DNA of 64,000 nucleotides from Daphnia pulex (GCF_021134715.1 NC_060021.1:930001-994000), one strand, 5' to 3'; positions 1 through 15,959 are shown, counted from the stretch's first letter. Notes: generated from the sequence alone by a model not told the origin. A program made the numbers and translations.

Positions 1-3000
1 ACATCCATGATGGAAAAGAAATAGAAATAAGAGTTGATAGAAAATCTTCCAGGAACTGAAAACACAACTTCAATGAATTTGAAATGACGATATAAATTGT
101 TTTACAAGTTTAAACAAATTTCTTGTTAGATGATATGTTAATTCGATGTCCAATACACTATTTAAAGTCTTTAAAATCAATAAATCTATTAAGACATCCA
201 TGATGGAAAAGAAATAGAAATAAGAGTTGATAGAAAATCTTCCAGGAACTGAAAACACAACTTCAATGAATTTGAAATGACAATGTAATTTGTTTTACAA
301 GTTTAAACAAATTTCTTGTTAGATGATATGTTAATTCGATGTCCAATACACTATTTAAAGTCTTTAAAATCAATGAATCTTTTAAGACATCCATGATGGA
401 AAAGAAATAGAAATAAGAGTTGATAGAAAATCTTCCAGGAACTGAAAACACAACTTCAATGAATTTGAAATGACGATATAAATTGTTTTACAAGTTTAAA
501 CAAATTTCTTGTTAGATGATATGTTAATTCGATGTCCAATACACTATTTAAAGTCTTTAAAATCAATGAATCTATTAAGAATGAATATCCATGATGAAAA
601 AGAAATAGAAATAAGAATTGATAGAAAATCTTCCAGGAACTGAAAATCACAACTTCAATTAATTTAAAATGACGATTCTGATTGTTTTAGAAATTTCAAG
701 GGTTTCCCTGTAACAGGATATGTTAATCGATGTCCAATACACTATTTAAAGTCTTTAAAATCAATGAATCTTTTAAGACATCCATGATGGAAAAGAAATA
801 GAAATAAGAGTTGATAGAAAATCTTCCAGGAACTGAAAACACAACTTCAATGAATTTGAAATGACAATGTAATTTGTTTTACAAGTTTAAACAAATTTCT
901 TGTTAGATGATATGTTAATTCGATGTCCAATACACTATTTAAAGTCTTTAAAATCAATGAATCTATTAAGAATGAATATCCATGATGAAAAAGAAATAGA
1001 AATAAGAATTGATAGAAAATCTTCCAGGAACTGAAAATCACAACTTCAATTAATTTAAAATGACGATTCTGATTGTTTTAGAAATTTCAAGGGTTTCCCT
1101 GTAACAGGATATGTTAATCGATGTCCAATACACTATTTAAAGTCTTTAAAATCAATGAATCTTTTAAGACATCCATGATGGAAAAGAAATAGAAATAAGA
1201 GTTGATAGAAAATCTTCCAGGAACTGAAAACACAACTTCAATGAATTTGAAATGACGATATAAATTGTTTTACAAGTTTAAAAAAATTTCTTGTTAGATG
1301 ATATGTTAATTCGATGTCCAATACACTATTTAAAGTCTTTAAAATCAATGAATCTATTAAGACATCCACGATGAAAAAGAATAGAAATAAGAGTTGATAG
1401 AAAATCTTTCAGGAACTGAAAATCACAACTTCAATTAATTTAAAATGACGATTCTGATTGTTTTACAAATTTCAAGGGTTTCCCTGTAATAGGATATGTT
1501 AATCGATGTCCAATACACTATTTAAAGTCTTTAAAATCAATGAATCTTTTAAGACATCCATGATGGAAAAGAAATAGAAATAAGAGTTGATAGAAAATCT
1601 TCCAGGAACTGAAAACACAACTTCAATGAATTTGAAATGACGATATAAATTGTTTTACAAGTTTAAAAAAATTTCTTGTTAGATGATATGTTAATTCGAT
1701 GTCCAATACACTATTTAAAGTCTTTAAAATCAATGAATCTATTAAGACATCCACGATGAAAAAGAATAGAAATAAGAGTTGATAGAAAATCTTTCAGGAA
1801 CTGAAAATCACAACTTCAATTAATTTAAAATGACGATTCTGATTGTTTTACAAATTTCAAGGGTTTCCCTGTAATAGGATATGTTAATCGATGTCCAATA
1901 CACTATTTAAAGTCTTTAAAATCAATGAATCTTTTAAGACATCCATGATGGAAAAGAAATAGAAATAAGAGTTGATAGAAAATCTTCCAGGAACTGAAAA
2001 CACAACTTCAATGAATTTGAAATGACGATGTAATTTGTTTTACAAGTTTAAACAAATTTCTTGTTAGATGATATGTTAATTCGATGTCCAATACACTATT
2101 TAAAGTCTTTAAAATCAATAAATCTATTAAGACATCCATGATGGAAAAGAAATAGAAATAAGAGTTGATAGAAAATCTTCCAGGAACTGAAAACACAACT
2201 TCAATGAATTTGAAATGACGATGTAATTTGTTTTACAAGTTTAAACAAATTTCTTGTTAGATGATATGTAATTCGATGTCCAATACACTATTTAAAGTCT
2301 TTAAAATCAATGAATCTATTAAGACATCCATGATGAAAAAGAAATAGAAATAAGAATTGATAGAAAATCTTCCAGGAACTGAAAATCACAACTTCAATTA
2401 ATTTAAAATGACGATTCTGATTGTTTTAGAAATTTCAAGGGTTTCCCTGTAACAGGATATGTTAATCGATGTCCAATACACTATTTAAAGTCTTTAAAAT
2501 CAATGAATCTTTTAAGACATCCATGATGGAAAAGAAATAGAAATAAGAGTTGATAGAAAATCTTCCAGGAACTGAAAACACAACTTCAATGAATTTGAAA
2601 TGACGATATAAATTGTTTTACAAGTTTAAAAAAATTTCTTGTTAGATGATATGTTAATTCGATGTCCAATACACTATTTAAAGTCTTTAAAATCAATGAA
2701 TCTATTAAGACATCCACGATGAAAAAGAATAGAAATAAGAGTTGATAGAAAATCTTTCAGGAACTGAAAATCACAACTTCAATTAATTTAAAATGACGAT
2801 TCTGATTGTTTTACAAATTTCAAGGGTTTCCCTGTAATAGGATATGTTAATCGATGTCCAATACACTATTTAAAGTCTTTAAAATCAATGAATCTTTTAA
2901 GACATCCATGATGGAAAAGAAATAGAAATAAGAGTTGATAGAAAATCTTCCAGGAACTGAAAACACAACTTCAATGAATTTGAAATGACGATGTAATTTG

Positions 3001-6000
3001 TTTTACAAGTTTAAACAAATTTCTTGTTAGATGATATGTTAATTCGATGTCCAATACACTATTTAAAGTCTTTAAAATCAATAAATCTATTAAGACATCC
3101 ATGATGGAAAAGAAATAGAAATAAGAGTTGATAGAAAATCTTCCAGGAACTGAAAACACAACTTCAATGAATTTGAAATGACGATGTAATTTGTTTTACA
3201 AGTTTAAACAAATTTCTTGTTAGATGATATGTAATTCGATGTCCAATACACTATTTAAAGTCTTTAAAATCAATGAATCTTTTAAGACATCCATGATGGA
3301 AAAGAAATAGAAATAAGAGTTGATAGAAAATCTTCCAGGAACTGAAAACACAACTTCAATGAATTTGAAATGACGATATAAATTGTTTTACAAGTTTAAC
3401 AAATTTCTTGTTAGATGATATGTTAATTCGATGTCCAATACACTATTTAAAGTCTTTAAAATCAATAAATCTATTAAGACATCCATGATGGAAAAGAAAT
3501 AGAAATAAGAGTTGATATCAAATCTTCCAGGAACTGAAAACACAACTTCAATGAATTTGAAATGACGATGTAATTTGTTTTACAAGTTTAAACAAATTTC
3601 TTGTTAGATGATATGTTAATTCGATGTCCAATACACTATTTAAAGTCTTTAAAATCAATGAATCTTTTAAGACATCCATGATGGAAAAGAAATAGAAATA
3701 AGAGTTGATAGAAAATCTTCCAGGAACTGAAAACACAACTTCAATGAATTTGAAATGACGATGTAATTTGTTTTACAAGTTTAAACAAATTTCTTGTTAG
3801 ATGATATGTTAATTCGATGTCCAATACACTATTTAAAGTCTTTAAAATCAATGAATCTATTAAGACATCCATGATGAAAAAGAAATAGAAATAAGAGTTG
3901 ATAGAAAATCTTCCAGGAACTGAAAATCACAACTTCAATTAATTTAAAATGACGATTCTGATTGTTTTACAAATTTCAAGGGTTTCCCTGTAATAGGATA
4001 TGTTAATCGATGTCCAATACACTATTTAAAGTCTTTAAAATCAATGAATCTTTTAAGACATCCATGATGGAAAAGAAATAGAAATAAGAGTTGATAGAAA
4101 ATCTTCCAGGAACTGAAAACACAACTTCAATGAATTTGAAATGACGATGTAATTTGTTTTACAAGTTTAAACAAATTTCTTGTTAGATGATATGTTAATT
4201 CGATGTCCAATACACTATTTAAAGTCTTTAAAATCAAAGAATCTTTTAAGACATCCATGATGGAAAAGAAATAGAAATAAGAGTTGATAGAAAATCTTCC
4301 AGGAACTGAAAACACAACTTCAATGAATTTGAAATGACGATGTAATTTGTTTTACAAGTTTAAACAAATTTCTTGTTAGATGATATGTTAATTCGATGTC
4401 CAATACACTATTTAAAGTCTTTAAAATCAATGAATCTATTAAGACATCCATGATGAAAAAGAAATAGAAATAAGAGTTGATAGAAAATCTTCCAGGAACT
4501 GAAAATCACAACTTCAATTAATTTAAAATGACGATTCTGATTGTTTTACAAATTTCAAGGGTTTCCCTGTAATAGGATATGTTAATCGATGTCCAATACA
4601 CTATTTAAAGTCTTTAAAATCAATGAATCTTTTAAGACATCCATGATGGAAAAGAAATAGAAATAAGAGTTGATAGAAAATCTTCCAGGAACTGAAAACA
4701 CAACTTCAATGAATTTGAAATGACAATGTAATTTGTTTTACAAGTTTAAACAAATTTCTTGTTAGATGATATGTTAATTCGATGTCCAATACACTATTTA
4801 AAGTCTTTAAAATCAATAAATCTATTAAGAATGAATATCCATGATGAAAAAGAAATAGAAATAAGAATTGATAGAAAATCTTCCAGGAACTGAAAATCAC
4901 AACTTCAATTAATTTAAAATGACGATTCTGATTGTTTTAGAAATTTCAAGGGTTTCCCTGTAACAGGATATGTTAATCGATGTCCAATACACTATTTAAA
5001 GTCTTTAAAATCAATGAATCTTTTAAGACATCCATGATGGAAAAGAAATAGAAATAAGAGTTGATAGAAAATCTTCCAGGAACTGAAAACACAACTTCAA
5101 TGAATTTGAAATGACGATATAAATTGTTTTACAAGTTTAAACAAATTTCTTGTTAGATGATATGTTAATTCGATGTCCAATACACTATTTAAAGTCTTTA
5201 AAATCAATAAATCTATTAAGACATCCATGATGGAAAAGAAATAGAAATAAGAGTTGATAGAAAATCTTCCAGGAACTGAAAACACAACTTCAATGAATTT
5301 GAAATGACAATGTAATTTGTTTTACAAGTTTAAACAAATTTCTTGTTAGATGATATGTTAATCGATGTCCAATACACTATTTAAAGTCTTTAAAATCAAT
5401 GAATCTTTTAAGACATCCATGATGGAAAAGAAATAGAAATAAGAGTTGATAGAAAATCTTCCAGGAACTGAAAACACAACTTCAATGAATTTGAAATGAC
5501 GATATAAATTGTTTTACAAGTTTAACAAATTTCTTGTTAGATGATATGTTAATTCGATGTCCAATACACTATTTAAAGTCTTTAAAATCAATAAATCTAT
5601 TAAGACATCCATGATGGAAAAGAAATAGAAATAAGAGTTGATAGAAAATCTTCCAGGAACTGAAAACACAACTTCAATGAATTTGAAATGACAATGTAAT
5701 TTGTTTTACAAGTTTAAACAAATTTCTTGTTAGATGATATGTTAATTCGATGTCCAATACACTATTTAAAGTCTTTAAAATCAATGAATCTATTAAGAAT
5801 GAATATCCATGATGAAAAAGAAATAGAAATAAGAATTGATAGAAAATCTTCCAGGAACTGAAAATCACAACTTCAATTAATTTAAAATGACGATTCTGAT
5901 TGTTTTAGAAATTTCAAGGGTTTCCCTGTAACAGGATATGTTAATCGATGTCCAATACACTATTTAAAGTCTTTAAAATCAATGAATCTTTTAAGACATC

Positions 6001-9000
6001 CATGATGGAAAAGAAATAGAAATAAGAGTTGATAGAAAATCTTCCAGGAACTGAAAACACAACTTCAATGAATTTGAAATGACAATGTAATTTGTTTTAC
6101 AAGTTTAAACAAATTTCTTGTTAGATGATATGTTAATTCGATGTCCAATACACTATTTAAAGTCTTTAAAATCAATGAATCTATTAAGAATGAATATCCA
6201 TGATGAAAAAGAAATAGAAATAAGAATTGATAGAAAATCTTCCAGGAACTGAAAATCACAACTTCAATTAATTTAAAATGACGATTCTGATTGTTTTAGA
6301 AATTTCAAGGGTTTCCCTGTAACAGGATATGTTAATCGATGTCCAATACACTATTTAAAGTCTTTAAAATCAATGAATCTTTTAAGACATCCATGATGGA
6401 AAAGAAATAGAAATAAGAGTTGATAGAAAATCTTCCAGGAACTGAAAACACAACTTCAATGAATTTGAAATGACAATGTAATTTGTTTTACAAGTTTAAA
6501 CAAATTTCTTGTTAGATGATATGTTAATTCGATGTCCAATACACTATTTAAAGTCTTTAAAATCAATGAATCTATTAAGAATGAATATCCATGATGAAAA
6601 AGAAATAGAAATAAGAATTGATAGAAAATCTTCCAGGAACTGAAAATCACAACTTCAATTAATTTAAAATGACGATTCTGATTGTTTTAGAAATTTCAAG
6701 GGTTTCCCTGTAACAGGATATGTTAATCGATGTCCAATACACTATTTAAAGTCTTTAAAATCAATGAATCTTTTAAGACATCCATGATGGAAAAGAAATA
6801 GAAATAAGAGTTGATAGAAAATCTTCCAGGAACTGAAAACACAACTTCAATGAATTTGAAATGACGATATAAATTGTTTTACAAGTTTAAACAAATTTCT
6901 TGTTAGATGATATGTTAATTCGATGTCCAATACACTATTTAAAGTCTTTAAAATCAATAAATCTATTAAGACATCCATGATGGAAAAGAAATAGAAATAA
7001 GAGTTGATAGAAAATCTTCCAGGAACTGAAAACACAACTTCAATGAATTTGAAATGACAATGTAATTTGTTTTACAAGTTTAAACAAATTTCTTGTTAGA
7101 TGATATGTTAATCGATGTCCAATACACTATTTAAAGTCTTTAAAATCAATGAATCTTTTAAGACATCCATGATGGAAAAGAAATAGAAATAAGAGTTGAT
7201 AGAAAATCTTCCAGGAACTGAAAACACAACTTCAATGAATTTGAAATGACGATATAAATTGTTTTACAAGTTTAACAAATTTCTTGTTAGATGATATGTT
7301 AATTCGATGTCCAATACACTATTTAAAGTCTTTAAAATCAATAAATCTATTAAGACATCCATGATGGAAAAGAAATAGAAATAAGAGTTGATAGAAAATC
7401 TTCCAGGAACTGAAAACACAACTTCAATGAATTTGAAATGACAATGTAATTTGTTTTACAAGTTTAAACAAATTTCTTGTTAGATGATATGTTAATTCGA
7501 TGTCCAATACACTATTTAAAGTCTTTAAAATCAATGAATCTATTAAGAATGAATATCCATGATGAAAAAGAAATAGAAATAAGAATTGATAGAAAATCTT
7601 CCAGGAACTGAAAATCACAACTTCAATTAATTTAAAATGACGATTCTGATTGTTTTAGAAATTTCAAGGGTTTCCCTGTAACAGGATATGTTAATCGATG
7701 TCCAATACACTATTTAAAGTCTTTAAAATCAATGAATCTTTTAAGACATCCATGATGGAAAAGAAATAGAAATAAGAGTTGATAGAAAATCTTCCAGGAA
7801 CTGAAAACACAACTTCAATGAATTTGAAATGACAATGTAATTTGTTTTACAAGTTTAAACAAATTTCTTGTTAGATGATATGTTAATTCGATGTCCAATA
7901 CACTATTTAAAGTCTTTAAAATCAATGAATCTATTAAGAATGAATATCCATGATGAAAAAGAAATAGAAATAAGAATTGATAGAAAATCTTCCAGGAACT
8001 GAAAATCACAACTTCAATTAATTTAAAATGACGATTCTGATTGTTTTAGAAATTTCAAGGGTTTCCCTGTAACAGGATATGTTAATCGATGTCCAATACA
8101 CTATTTAAAGTCTTTAAAATCAATGAATCTTTTAAGACATCCATGATGGAAAAGAAATAGAAATAAGAGTTGATAGAAAATCTTCCAGGAACTGAAAACA
8201 CAACTTCAATGAATTTGAAATGACGATATAAATTGTTTTACAAGTTTAAACAAATTTCTTGTTAGATGATATGTTAATTCGATGTCCAATACACTATTTA
8301 AAGTCTTTAAAATCAATAAATCTATTAAGACATCCATGATGGAAAAGAAATAGAAATAAGAGTTGATAGAAAATCTTCCAGGAACTGAAAACACAACTTC
8401 AATGAATTTGAAATGACAATGTAATTTGTTTTACAAGTTTAAACAAATTTCTTGTTAGATGATATGTTAATTCGATGTCCAATACACTATTTAAAGTCTT
8501 TAAAATCAATGAATCTTTTAAGACATCCATGATGGAAAAGAAATAGAAATAAGAGTTGATAGAAAATCTTCCAGGAACTGAAAACACAACTTCAATGAAT
8601 TTGAAATGACGATATAAATTGTTTTACAAGTTTAAACAAATTTCTTGTTAGATGATATGTTAATTCGATGTCCAATACACTATTTAAAGTCTTTAAAATC
8701 AATGAATCTATTAAGACATCCACGATGAAAAAGAATAGAAATAAGAGTTGATAGAAAATATTTCAGGAACTGAAAATCACAACTTCAATTAATTTAAAAT
8801 GACGATTCTGATTGTTTTACAAGTTTAAACAAATTTCTTGTTAGATGATATGTTAATTCGATGTCCAATACACTATTTAAAGTCTTTAAAATCAATGAAT
8901 CTTTTAAGACATCCATGATGGAAAAGAAATAGAAATAAGAGTTGATAGAAAATCTTCCAGGAACTGAAAACACAACTTCAATGAATTTGAAATGACGATA

Positions 9001-12000
9001 TAAATTGTTTTACAAGTTTAAACAAATTTCTTGTTAGATGATATGTTAATTCGATGTCCAATACACTATTTAAAGTCTTTAAAATCAATGAATCTTTTAA
9101 GACATCCATGATGGAAAAGAAATAGAAATAAGAGTTGATAGAAAATCTTCCAGGAACTGAAAACACAACTTCAATGAATTTGAAATGACGATATAAATTG
9201 TTTTACAAGTTTAAACAAATTTCTTGTTAGATGATATGTTAATTCGATGTCCAATACACTATTTAAAGTCTTTAAAATCAATAAATCTATTAAGACATCC
9301 ATGATGGAAAAGAAATAGAAATAAGAGTTGATAGAAAATCTTCCAGGAACTGAAAACACAACTTCAATGAATTTGAAATGACAATGTAATTTGTTTTACA
9401 AGTTTAAACAAATTTCTTGTTAGATGATATGTTAATTCGATGTCCAATACACTATTTAAAGTCTTTAAAATCAATGAATCTTTTAAGACATCCATGATGG
9501 AAAAGAAATAGAAATAAGAGTTGATAGAAAATCTTCCAGGAACTGAAAACACAACTTCAATGAATTTGAAATGACGATATAAATTGTTTTACAAGTTTAA
9601 ACAAATTTCTTGTTAGATGATATGTTAATTCGATGTCCAATACACTATTTAAAGTCTTTAAAATCAATGAATCTATTAAGAATGAATATCCATGATGAAA
9701 AAGAAATAGAAATAAGAATTGATAGAAAATCTTCCAGGAACTGAAAATCACAACTTCAATTAATTTAAAATGACGATTCTGATTGTTTTAGAAATTTCAA
9801 GGGTTTCCCTGTAACAGGATATGTTAATCGATGTCCAATACACTATTTAAAGTCTTTAAAATCAATGAATCTTTTAAGACATCCATGATGGAAAAGAAAT
9901 AGAAATAAGAGTTGATAGAAAATCTTCCAGGAACTGAAAACACAACTTCAATGAATTTGAAATGACAATGTAATTTGTTTTACAAGTTTAAACAAATTTC
10001 TTGTTAGATGATATGTTAATTCGATGTCCAATACACTATTTAAAGTCTTTAAAATCAATGAATCTATTAAGAATGAATATCCATGATGAAAAAGAAATAG
10101 AAATAAGAATTGATAGAAAATCTTCCAGGAACTGAAAATCACAACTTCAATTAATTTAAAATGACGATTCTGATTGTTTTAGAAATTTCAAGGGTTTCCC
10201 TGTAACAGGATATGTTAATCGATGTCCAATACACTATTTAAAGTCTTTAAAATCAATGAATCTTTTAAGACATCCATGATGGAAAAGAAATAGAAATAAG
10301 AGTTGATAGAAAATCTTCCAGGAACTGAAAACACAACTTCAATGAATTTGAAATGACAATGTAATTTGTTTTACAAGTTTAAACAAATTTCTTGTTAGAT
10401 GATATGTTAATTCGATGTCCAATACACTATTTAAAGTCTTTAAAATCAATGAATCTATTAAGAATGAATATCCATGATGAAAAAGAAATAGAAATAAGAA
10501 TTGATAGAAAATCTTCCAGGAACTGAAAATCACAACTTCAATTAATTTAAAATGACGATTCTGATTGTTTTAGAAATTTCAAGGGTTTCCCTGTAACAGG
10601 ATATGTTAATCGATGTCCAATACACTATTTAAAGTCTTTAAAATCAATGAATCTTTTAAGACATCCATGATGGAAAAGAAATAGAAATAAGAGTTGATAG
10701 AAAATCTTCCAGGAACTGAAAACACAACTTCAATGAATTTGAAATGACGATATAAATTGTTTTACAAGTTTAAACAAATTTCTTGTTAGATGATATGTTA
10801 ATTCGATGTCCAATACACTATTTAAAGTCTTTAAAATCAATAAATCTATTAAGACATCCATGATGGAAAAGAAATAGAAATAAGAGTTGATAGAAAATCT
10901 TCCAGGAACTGAAAACACAACTTCAATGAATTTGAAATGACAATGTAATTTGTTTTACAAGTTTAAACAAATTTCTTGTTAGATGATATGTTAATTCGAT
11001 GTCCAATACACTATTTAAAGTCTTTAAAATCAATGAATCTTTTAAGACATCCATGATGGAAAAGAAATAGAAATAAGAGTTGATAGAAAATCTTCCAGGA
11101 ACTGAAAACACAACTTCAATGAATTTGAAATGACGATATAAATTGTTTTACAAGTTTAAACAAATTTCTTGTTAGATGATATGTTAATTCGATGTCCAAT
11201 ACACTATTTAAAGTCTTTAAAATCAATGAATCTATTAAGACATCCACGATGAAAAAGAATAGAAATAAGAGTTGATAGAAAATATTTCAGGAACTGAAAA
11301 TCACAACTTCAATTAATTTAAAATGACGATTCTGATTGTTTTACAAATTTCAAGGGTTTCCCTGTAATAGGATATGTTAATCGATGTCCAATACACTATT
11401 TAAAGTCTTTAAAATCAATGAATCTTTTAAGACATCCATGATGGAAAAGAAATAGAAATAAGAGTTGATAGAAAATCTTCCAGGAACTGAAAACACAACT
11501 TCAATGAATTTGAAATGACGATATAAATTGTTTTACAAGTTTAAACAAATTTCTTGTTAGATGATATGTTAATTCGATGTCCAATACACTATTTAAAGTC
11601 TTTAAAATCAATAAATCTATTAAGACATCCATGATGGAAAAGAAATAGAAATAAGAGTTGATAGAAAATCTTCCAGGAACTGAAAACACAACTTCAATGA
11701 ATTTGAAATGACAATGTAATTTGTTTTACAAGTTTAAACAAATTTCTTGTTAGATGATATGTTAATTCGATGTCCAATACACTATTTAAAGTCTTTAAAA
11801 TCAATGAATCTTTTAAGACATCCATGATGGAAAAGAAATAGAAATAAGAGTTGATAGAAAATCTTCCAGGAACTGAAAACACAACTTCAATGAATTTGAA
11901 ATGACAATGTAATTTGTTTTACAAGTTTAAACAAATTTCTTGTTAGATGATATGTTAATTCGATGTCCAATACACTATTTAAAGTCTTTAAAATCAATGA

Positions 12001-15000
12001 ATCTTTTAAGACATCCATGATGGAAAAGAAATAGAAATAAGAGTTGATAGAAAATCTTCCAGGAACTGAAAACACAACTTCAATGAATTTGAAATGACGA
12101 TATAAATTGTTTTACAAGTTTAACAAATTTCTTGTTAGATGATATGTTAATTCGATGTCCAATACACTATTTAAAGTCTTTAAAATCCATAAATCTATTA
12201 AGACATCCATGATGGAAAAGAAATAGAAATAAGAGTTGATAGAAAATCTTTCAGGAACTGAAAATCACAACTTCAATGAATTTAAAATGACGATTCTGAT
12301 TGTTTTAGAAATTTCAAGGGTTTCCCTGTAACAGGATATGTTAATCGATGTCCAATACACTATTTAAAGTCTTTAAAATCAATGAATCTTTTAAGACATC
12401 CATGATGGAAAAGAAATAGAAATAAGAGTTGATAGAAAATCTTCCAGGAACTGAAAACACAACTTCAATGAATTTGAAATGACAATGTAATTTGTTTTAC
12501 AAGTTTAAACAAATTTCTTGTTAGATGATATGTTAATTCGATGTCCAATACACTATTTAAAGTCTTTAAAATCAATGAATCTATTAAGACATCCACGATG
12601 AAAAAGAATAGAAATAAGAGTTGATAGAAAATCTTTCAGGAACTGAAAATCACAACTTCAATTAATTTAAAATGACGATTCTGATTGTTTTACAAATTTC
12701 AAGGGTTTCCCTGTAATAGGATATGTTAATCGATGTCCAATACACTATTTAAAGTCTTTAAAATCAATGAATCTTTTAAGACATCCATGATGGAAAAGAA
12801 ATAGAAATAAGAGTTGATAGAAAATCTTCCAGGAACTGAAAACACAACTTCAATGAATTTGAAATGACGATGTAATTTGTTTTACAAGTTTAAACAAATT
12901 TCTTGTTAGATGATATGTTAATTCGATGTCCAATACACTATTTAAAGTCTTTAAAATCAATAAATCTATTAAGACATCCATGATGGAAAAGAAATAGAAA
13001 TAAGAGTTGATAGAAAATCTTCCAGGAACTGAAAACACAACTTCAATGAATTTGAAATGACGATGTAATTTGTTTTACAAGTTTAAACAAATTTCTTGTT
13101 AGATGATATGTTAATTCGATGTCCAATACACTATTTAAAGTCTTTAAAATCAATAAATCTATTAAGACATCCATGATGGAAAAGAAATAGAAATAAGAGT
13201 TGATAGAAAATCTTCCAGGAACTGAAAACACAACTTCAATGAATTTGAAATGACGATGTAATTTGTTTTACAAGTTTAAACAAATTTCTTGTTAGATGAT
13301 ATGTAATTCGATGTCCAATACACTATTTAAAGTCTTTAAAATCAATGAATCTATTAAGACATCCATGATGAAAAAGAAATAGAAATAAGAATTGATAGAA
13401 AATCTTCCAGGAACTGAAAATCACAACTTCAATTAATTTAAAATGACGATTCTGATTGTTTTAGAAATTTCAAGGGTTTCCCTGTAACAGGATATGTTAA
13501 TCGATGTCCAATACACTATTTAAAGTCTTTAAAATCAATGAATCTTTTAAGACATCCATGATGGAAAAGAAATAGAAATAAGAGTTGATAGAAAATCTTC
13601 CAGGAACTGAAAACACAACTTCAATGAATTTGAAATGACGATATAAATTGTTTTACAAGTTTAACAAATTTCTTGTTAGATGATATGTTAATTCGATGTC
13701 CAATACACTATTTAAAGTCTTTAAAATCCATAAATCTATTAAGACATCCATGATGGAAAAGAAATAGAAATAAGAGTTGATAGAAAATCTTTCAGGAACT
13801 GAAAATCACAACTTCAATGAATTTAAAATGACGATTCTGATTGTTTTACAAATTTCAAGGGTTTCCCTGTAATAGGATATGTTAATCGATGTCCAATACA
13901 CTATTTCAAGTCTTTAAAATCAATGAATCTATTAAGACATCCACGATGGAAAAGAAATAGAAATAAGAGTTGATAGAAAATCTTCCAGGAACTGAAAACA
14001 CAACTTCAATGAATTTGAAATGACGATGTAATTTGTTTTACAAGTTTAAACAAATTTCTTGTTAGATGATATGTTAATCGATGTCCAATACACTATTTAA
14101 AGTCTTTAAAATCAATGAATCTTTTAAGACATCCATGATGAAAAAGAAATAGAAATAAGAGTTGATAGAAAATCTTCCAGGAACTGAAAACACAACTTCA
14201 ATGAATTTGAAATGACGATTCTGATTGTTTTACAAATTCAAAGGTTTTTCTTGTTACAGGATATGTTCAAGGGTGTCCAGTACACTATTTCAAGTCTTTA
14301 AAATCAATGAATCTATTAAGACATCCATGATGAAAAAGAAATAGAAATAAGAATTGATAGAAAATCTTCCAGGAACTGAAAATCACAACTTCAATTAATT
14401 TAAAATGACGATTCTGATTGTTTTAGAAATTTCAAGGGTTTCCCTGTAACAGGATATGTTAATCGATGTCCAATACACTATTTAAAGTCTTTAAAATCAA
14501 TGAATCTTTTAAGACATCCATGATGGAAAAGAAATAGAAACAAGAGTTTATAGAAAATCTTCCAGGAACTGAAAACACAACTTCAATGAATTTGAAATGA
14601 CGATGTAATTTGTTTTACAAGTTTAAACAAATTTCTTGTTAGATGATATGTTAATCGATGTCCAATACACTATTTAAAGTCTTTAAAATCAATGAATCTT
14701 TTAAGACATCCATGATGAAAAAGAAATAGAAATAAGAGTTGATAGAAAATCTTCCAGGAACTGAAAACACAACTTCAATGAATTTGAAATGACGATTCTG
14801 ATTGTTTTACAAATTCAAAGGTTTTTCTTGTTACAGGATATGTTCAAGGGTGTCCAGTACACTATTTCAAGTCTTTAAAATCAATGAATCTTTTAAGAGA
14901 TGCATGAAGGATAAGAAATAGAAATAAGGGTTGATAGAAAATCTTCCAGGAACTGAAAATCACCACTTCAATGAACAGGAAATGTTAATGGATATCCAAT

Positions 15001-15654
15001 ACACTATTTCAAGTCTTTAAAATCAATGAATCTATTAAGACATACATGAAGGAAAAGAAATAGAAATAAGGGTTGATAGAAAATCTTCCAGGAATTGAAT
15101 ATCACCACTTCAATAAATTTGAAATGACGATTCTGATTGTTTTACAAATTCAAAGAGTTTTCTTGTTACAGGATATGTTCATGGATGTCCAATACACTAT
15201 TTCAAGTCTTTAAAATCAATAAATCTATTAAGACATGCATGAAGGAAAAGAAATAGAAATAAGGGTTGATAGAAAATCTTCCAGGAACTGAAAATCACCA
15301 CTTCCATGAATTTGAAATGACGATTCTGATTTTTTTACAAATTCAAAAGGTTTCCTTGTTACAGGATATGTTAATTGATGTCCAATACATTATTATAAGT
15401 CTTAAAAATCAATGAATCTATTAAGACATACATGAAAGAAAAGAAATAGAAATAAGGGTTGATTGAAAATCTTCCAGGAACTGAAAATCACCACTTCAAT
15501 GAATTTGAAATGACGATTCTGATTGTTTTAAAAATTCAAAGGGTTTCCTTGTTACAGGATATGTTAATGGATGTCCAATACACTATTTCAAGTCTTTAAA
15601 ATCAATTAATCTATTAAGACATGCATGAAGGAAAAGAAATAGAAATAAGGGTTG
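1..15654. repeat. Tandem satellite array, about 193-bp monomer with higher-order blocks
   Basis: Roughly 80 head-to-tail AT-rich monomers fill the first 15.6 kb and continue past the left edge. Two main variants are visible. Type A (193 bp) contains AAGTTTAAACAAATTTCTTG. Type B (about 192-198 bp) contains AAATTTCAAGGGTTTCCCTG and TTAATTTAAAATGACG in the same place, and its neighbour often carries an AAGAATGAATATCC variant of the junction. A and B alternate in many stretches to give a 391-bp dimer (for example 5674-6847), broken by runs of A monomers; longer blocks also recur. Because 193 is not a multiple of three, the 62-64 codon open frames seen in each A monomer do not chain and are treated as chance. 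The pattern is that of centromeric or pericentromeric satellite DNA; that location is an inference. Confidence 0.97.
13900..15654. repeat. Divergent edge of the satellite array
   Basis: In the last 1.7 kb the monomers drift from the A/B consensus: AAGAGTTGATAG becomes AAGGGTTGATAG, CATCCATGATGG becomes CATGCATGAAGG, and CACAACTTC becomes CACCACTTC. One monomer near 14970-14985 has lost a large internal piece. Increasing divergence toward the end of an array is expected where unequal exchange no longer homogenises the copies. It suggests this is the true right boundary and not an assembly break. Confidence 0.85.

Positions 15655-15959
<305 letters not shown>

Noticed and set aside
70-13231. 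Some thirty minus-strand open frames of 62-64 codons in the satellite
   Set aside because: They are the same chance frame repeated in each A monomer; the 193-bp period prevents chaining, there is no splice or promoter context, and B monomers break it.
1-15654. Possible CRISPR-like or phage-like repeat array
   Set aside because: No unique spacers; units are full-length satellite monomers in a eukaryotic gene context.
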